Assembly (NCBI GenBank): GCA_900771805.1
Contig: CAAGPL010000085.1
Location: forward strand, 1-16,560
Source of the DNA: Bacilli bacterium
GTDB taxonomy: Bacteria; Bacillota_I; Bacilli_A; RF39; UBA660
Length of the DNA stretch: 16,560 nt
Direction: 5' to 3'
Shown here: piece by piece, positions 14,443-16,560 of the stretch
How the letters are laid out: the number at the start of each line of letters is the position of its first letter
Position numbering within the stretch: the first letter of the stretch is position 1
The notes under the pieces: generated by a model
What the model was told of the DNA's origin: nothing
Database searches by the model: none
Seen by the model: the letters and a program-made list of their open reading frames with translations, nothing else
Position numbers and translations under genes: made by a program

Positions 14443-14982
14443 TTATTTAGAAGCTTTCTTTCCTTCTTTACGACGAACGTATTCACCTTTATAACGAATA
14501 CCTTTGCCTTTATATGGTTCAGGCTTTCTAACTTCTCTTATTTCTGCAGCAAATTTTCCTACTGCTTCTTTATCAATACCCTTAACAGTAATTTCAGTTG
14601 CACTTACACCTTCAACTGTTAATCCTGCTGGAATTTCAAGTTCAACTTTATGTGAATAACCAGCATTTATTTCTATTTTATTTCCTTTAATATTGAAACG
14701 GTAACCAACACCTAGTATTTCAAGTCCTTTTTCATAACCTGAAGTTACTCCTTTAATCATATTCTCAATTAAAGAATTTGTTGTACCATGCATTTGTTTT
14801 GTAGTTTTAATGTCACTGTTTCTTGTAACCTTAACTTTATTTTCTTCAACAAAAACATCTATGTTTTCATTTTTGTTTAATGATAATTCTCCCTTAGGTC
14901 CTTTTACAGTGATTAATCCATTTTCACAAGTTACGGTTACACCTTCTGGAACCGTTAATATTCTATTTCCAATACGACTCAT
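14443..14982 (-). CDS. rplF: 50S ribosomal protein L6
   Basis: A 179-residue uL6 near the factor-binding site of the 50S subunit. It starts MSRIGNR and has the tandem L6 folds. VKGPKGELSL (about 27-36), GVGYRFNIKGNKIEINAGYSH and the C-terminal REVRKPEPYKGKGIRYKGEYVRRKEGKK are hallmark features (each region named by its key residues). It lies 23 bases after rpsH with a GGAGG box. Confidence 0.97.
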   Translation of the reverse strand: MSRIGNRILTVPEGVTVTCENGLITVKGPKGELSLNKNENIDVFVEENKVKVTRNSDIKTTKQMHGTTNSLIENMIKGVTSGYEKGLEILGVGYRFNIKGNKIEINAGYSHKVELEIPAGLTVEGVSATEITVKGIDKEAVGKFAAEIREVRKPEPYKGKGIRYKGEYVRRKEGKKASK

Positions 14983-15005
14983 CTTTTAGTTCCTCCTTGT
15001 TTGAA

Positions 15006-15404
15006 TTACCATACATATGCTAATACTTCTCCACCAAGGTTTTCTTTTCTAGCTTCTTTACCAGTCATTATTCCCTTTGATGTTGAAACTATAGATATTC
15101 CAAGACCATTTAAAACAGTTGGAATTTCTTCTGCTTTAGCATACACACGTAGTCCTGGTTTTGAAATTCTCTTCAAACCAGAAATTACTCTTTCTTTATT
15201 TTTTCCATATTTCAAAGTAACAATTATGTTATTTTGAATTTCGTTTTTTTCTATTTTATAATTTTCAATATATCCTTCACTCTTTAATATTTTAACCATT
15301 TCTAATTTAACATTTGATGAAGGTATTACTACTTCATTATAACGCATTTGATTTGCATTACGAATACGCGTAAGCATATCTGCGATTGGATCTGTTACTG
15401 ACAT
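15006..15404 (-). CDS. rpsH: 30S ribosomal protein S8
   Basis: A 132-residue uS8, a primary 16S rRNA binder that in E. coli also regulates the spc operon translationally. It has the ADMLTRIRNAN N-terminus, VIPSSNVKLEMVKILKSEGYI (about 27-47) and the C-terminal GISIVSTSKGIMTGKEAR motif (about 107-124) that recognises rRNA. The length is normal and the box is AGGAGG. Whether it autoregulates here is unknown; I did not identify an S8 target hairpin. Confidence 0.97.
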   Translation of the reverse strand: MSVTDPIADMLTRIRNANQMRYNEVVIPSSNVKLEMVKILKSEGYIENYKIEKNEIQNNIIVTLKYGKNKERVISGLKRISKPGLRVYAKAEEIPTVLNGLGISIVSTSKGIMTGKEARKENLGGEVLAYVW

Positions 15405-15431
15405 ATGAATCCTCCTTTCGTATCTTTCTTC

Positions 15432-15617
15432 TTACCAACTTGACTTTTTAACGCCAGGAATTTCTCCTTTATACGCTAATTCTCTAAAGCAAATACGGCA
15501 GATACCAAACTTTTTCATTACTGAATGTGGACGACCGCATCTGTTGCAACGAGTATATTCTTGTACTTTATATTTTTTTGGTCTTTGTTGTTTAACGACC
15601 ATACTTTTCTTTGCCAT
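15432..15617 (-). CDS. rpsN: 30S ribosomal protein S14, zinc-binding type Z
   Basis: A 61-residue uS14 of the short zinc-binding class, starting MAKKSMVVKQQRPKKYKVQ. Two CxxC pairs, Cys24/Cys27 and Cys40/Cys43, hold the zinc, and the GICRICFRELAYKGEIPG ending is typical. The start is placed at 15617: GGGAGG lies a few bases upstream and the family begins here. A further upstream in-frame start at 15656 would overlap the rplE 3' end and add 13 non-family residues. Confidence 0.97.
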   Translation of the reverse strand: MAKKSMVVKQQRPKKYKVQEYTRCNRCGRPHSVMKKFGICRICFRELAYKGEIPGVKKSSW

Positions 15618-15633
15618 TTTCTGCCTCCCTTGC

Positions 15634-16173
15634 TTACTTCTTAAAAGGTAATCCAAATCCCTTTAATAAGTCTAATGCTTCTTCATTTGTTTTTGCTGTT
15701 GTAACAAAAACAATGTCCATTCCACGTACTTTTACAACTTCATCATAAACTATTTCAGGAAATATTGTTTGTTCTTTAATTCCTAAAGTATAATTTCCTC
15801 TTCCATCGAAAGCCTTATTTGATATACCTCTAAAATCACGTACACGAGGTAAAACAATTTTAATAAGTTTTTCTAAGAAAGTATACATAGTTTCTCCACG
15901 AAGCGTAACTTTACATCCAATTGCTTGACCTTCTCTTAATTTAAAACCAGCAATTGATTTTTTAGCTTTTGTAATAACTGGTTGTTGTCCAGTTATCTTT
16001 TCTAATTCTTCTGTTGCAACATCTAAAAGTTTGCTATTTAATGTTGCATCTCCAACTCCCATATTAACTACGATCTTTTCTAGCTTTGGTACAGCCATGA
16101 CAGTAGTATAATTATATTTTTTTGTTAATTCAGGAACGATTTCCTTTGTATATTTTTCTTTTAAACTGTTCAT
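15634..16173 (-). CDS. rplE: 50S ribosomal protein L5
   Basis: A 179-residue uL5, which binds 5S rRNA and contacts S13 and the P-site tRNA. The motifs PKLEKIVVNMGVGDA, ITGQQPVITKAKKSIAGFK, LREGQAIGCKVTLRG and the C-terminal RGMDIVFVTTAKTNEEA are all present in order. It lies between rplX and rpsN as in the standard spc operon, with an AGGAGGG-type box. Confidence 0.98.
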   Translation of the reverse strand: MNSLKEKYTKEIVPELTKKYNYTTVMAVPKLEKIVVNMGVGDATLNSKLLDVATEELEKITGQQPVITKAKKSIAGFKLREGQAIGCKVTLRGETMYTFLEKLIKIVLPRVRDFRGISNKAFDGRGNYTLGIKEQTIFPEIVYDEVVKVRGMDIVFVTTAKTNEEALDLLKGFGLPFKK

Positions 16174-16191
16174 AGTTACCCTCCTTCCAGG

Positions 16192-16497
16192 TTAGTCTAA
16201 TTCGTTTTTTGACTTGCTAGAAACTCTAACTTTTTTTCCGTCTTTATTTATTTGTTTTGCTATTCTGGTACGTTTTTTTGTCTTTGGATCAATAATCATA
16301 ACATTAGAAACGTGAATAGCTGCTTCCTTATCAAAAATTCCACCGTTTTCATTTTGACCATTTGGTTTAACGTGTTTCTTAACCATATTAATGCCTTCAA
16401 CAAAAACCTTTTCACCTTTCTTAGCGATGATTTTTCCTTCTTTACCTTTATCTTTACCAGCAATAACAATTACTTTATCTCCAACTTTTAAATTCAT
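16192..16497 (-). CDS. rplX: 50S ribosomal protein L24
   Basis: A 101-residue uL24, an early assembly initiator. The KOW motif, VGDKVIVIAGKDKGKEGKII (residues 5-24), is followed by VEGINMVKKHVKPNGQNENGGI and the DPKTKKRTRIA segment (about 71-81). It begins 18 bases past the rplN stop region, with AAGGAGG upstream of the ATG. Confidence 0.97.
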   Translation of the reverse strand: MNLKVGDKVIVIAGKDKGKEGKIIAKKGEKVFVEGINMVKKHVKPNGQNENGGIFDKEAAIHVSNVMIIDPKTKKRTRIAKQINKDGKKVRVSSKSKNELD

Positions 16498-16518
16498 GAT
16501 TTTTCCTCCTTAAAAGGT

Positions 16519-16560
16519 CTATAACACTTCTTTTGCTAACGATACAATTTTCATGAAATC
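16519..16560 (-). CDS. rplN: 50S ribosomal protein L14, C-terminal end (partial)
   Basis: The last 13 codons of a gene running in from the right edge, reading DFMKIVSLAKEVL and then TAG. This matches the conserved C-terminus of uL14 (family form ...FMKIVSLAPEVI), and its position before rplX is the standard one. Only the tail can be judged. Confidence 0.9.
   Translation of the reverse strand, partial: DFMKIVSLAKEVL

Overview
The window comes from an AT-rich, low-GC Gram-positive bacterium of the Bacilli/Mollicutes type. The evidence is the Firmicutes-style spc/alpha ribosomal gene order, strong AGGAGG ribosome binding sites, a zinc-type S14, a zinc-lid adenylate kinase, DUF402 (NtdP), DUF378 and YdcC-like lipoprotein families, and an rplQ-linked ECF transporter operon. 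The genetic code is standard: tryptophans in conserved proteins are TGG, and no conserved gene is interrupted by TGA. The 16S fragment and the gene content would fit an uncultured gut lineage near RF39/Erysipelotrichia, but that placement is inference.

Layout, left to right; everything except one small gene is on the minus strand. Bases 1-398 are the 5' part of a 16S rRNA gene running out of the window. Its promoter region (about 400-690) holds a near-consensus extended -10 promoter, a boxA-like antitermination site and an array of phased A-tracts. Then come ntdP, an S41 C-terminal processing protease, and a LolA/DUF4367 lipoprotein. A lone plus-strand DUF378 membrane protein follows, sharing a bidirectional terminator with truA. 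The ECF transporter operon (ecfA1-ecfA2-ecfT) overlaps truA. Between it and the ribosomal operon sit a short-chain dehydrogenase and an orphan type IV prepilin-like gene.

Bases 8557-16560 are the spc and alpha operons, read right to left: rplN (3' end only), rplX, rplE, rpsN, rpsH, rplF, rplR, rpsE, rplO, secY, adk, infA, rpmJ, rpsM, rpsK, rpoA, rplQ. rpmD (L30) is missing between rpsE and rplO, which overlap by one base. map is missing between adk and infA, where a strong promoter lies instead.

Most of this is core housekeeping: ribosome, protein export, transcription, adenylate balance, tRNA modification and vitamin uptake. I did not find a new defence or mobile system. The points most worth checking are a concerted degeneration of one of the two ATP sites of the ECF ATPase pair, a 16S base change under the standard 338/341 primers, the phased A-tract array ahead of the rRNA promoter, the altered P-loop of Adk, the loss of rpmD, and promoters embedded in the terminators of the genes before them.
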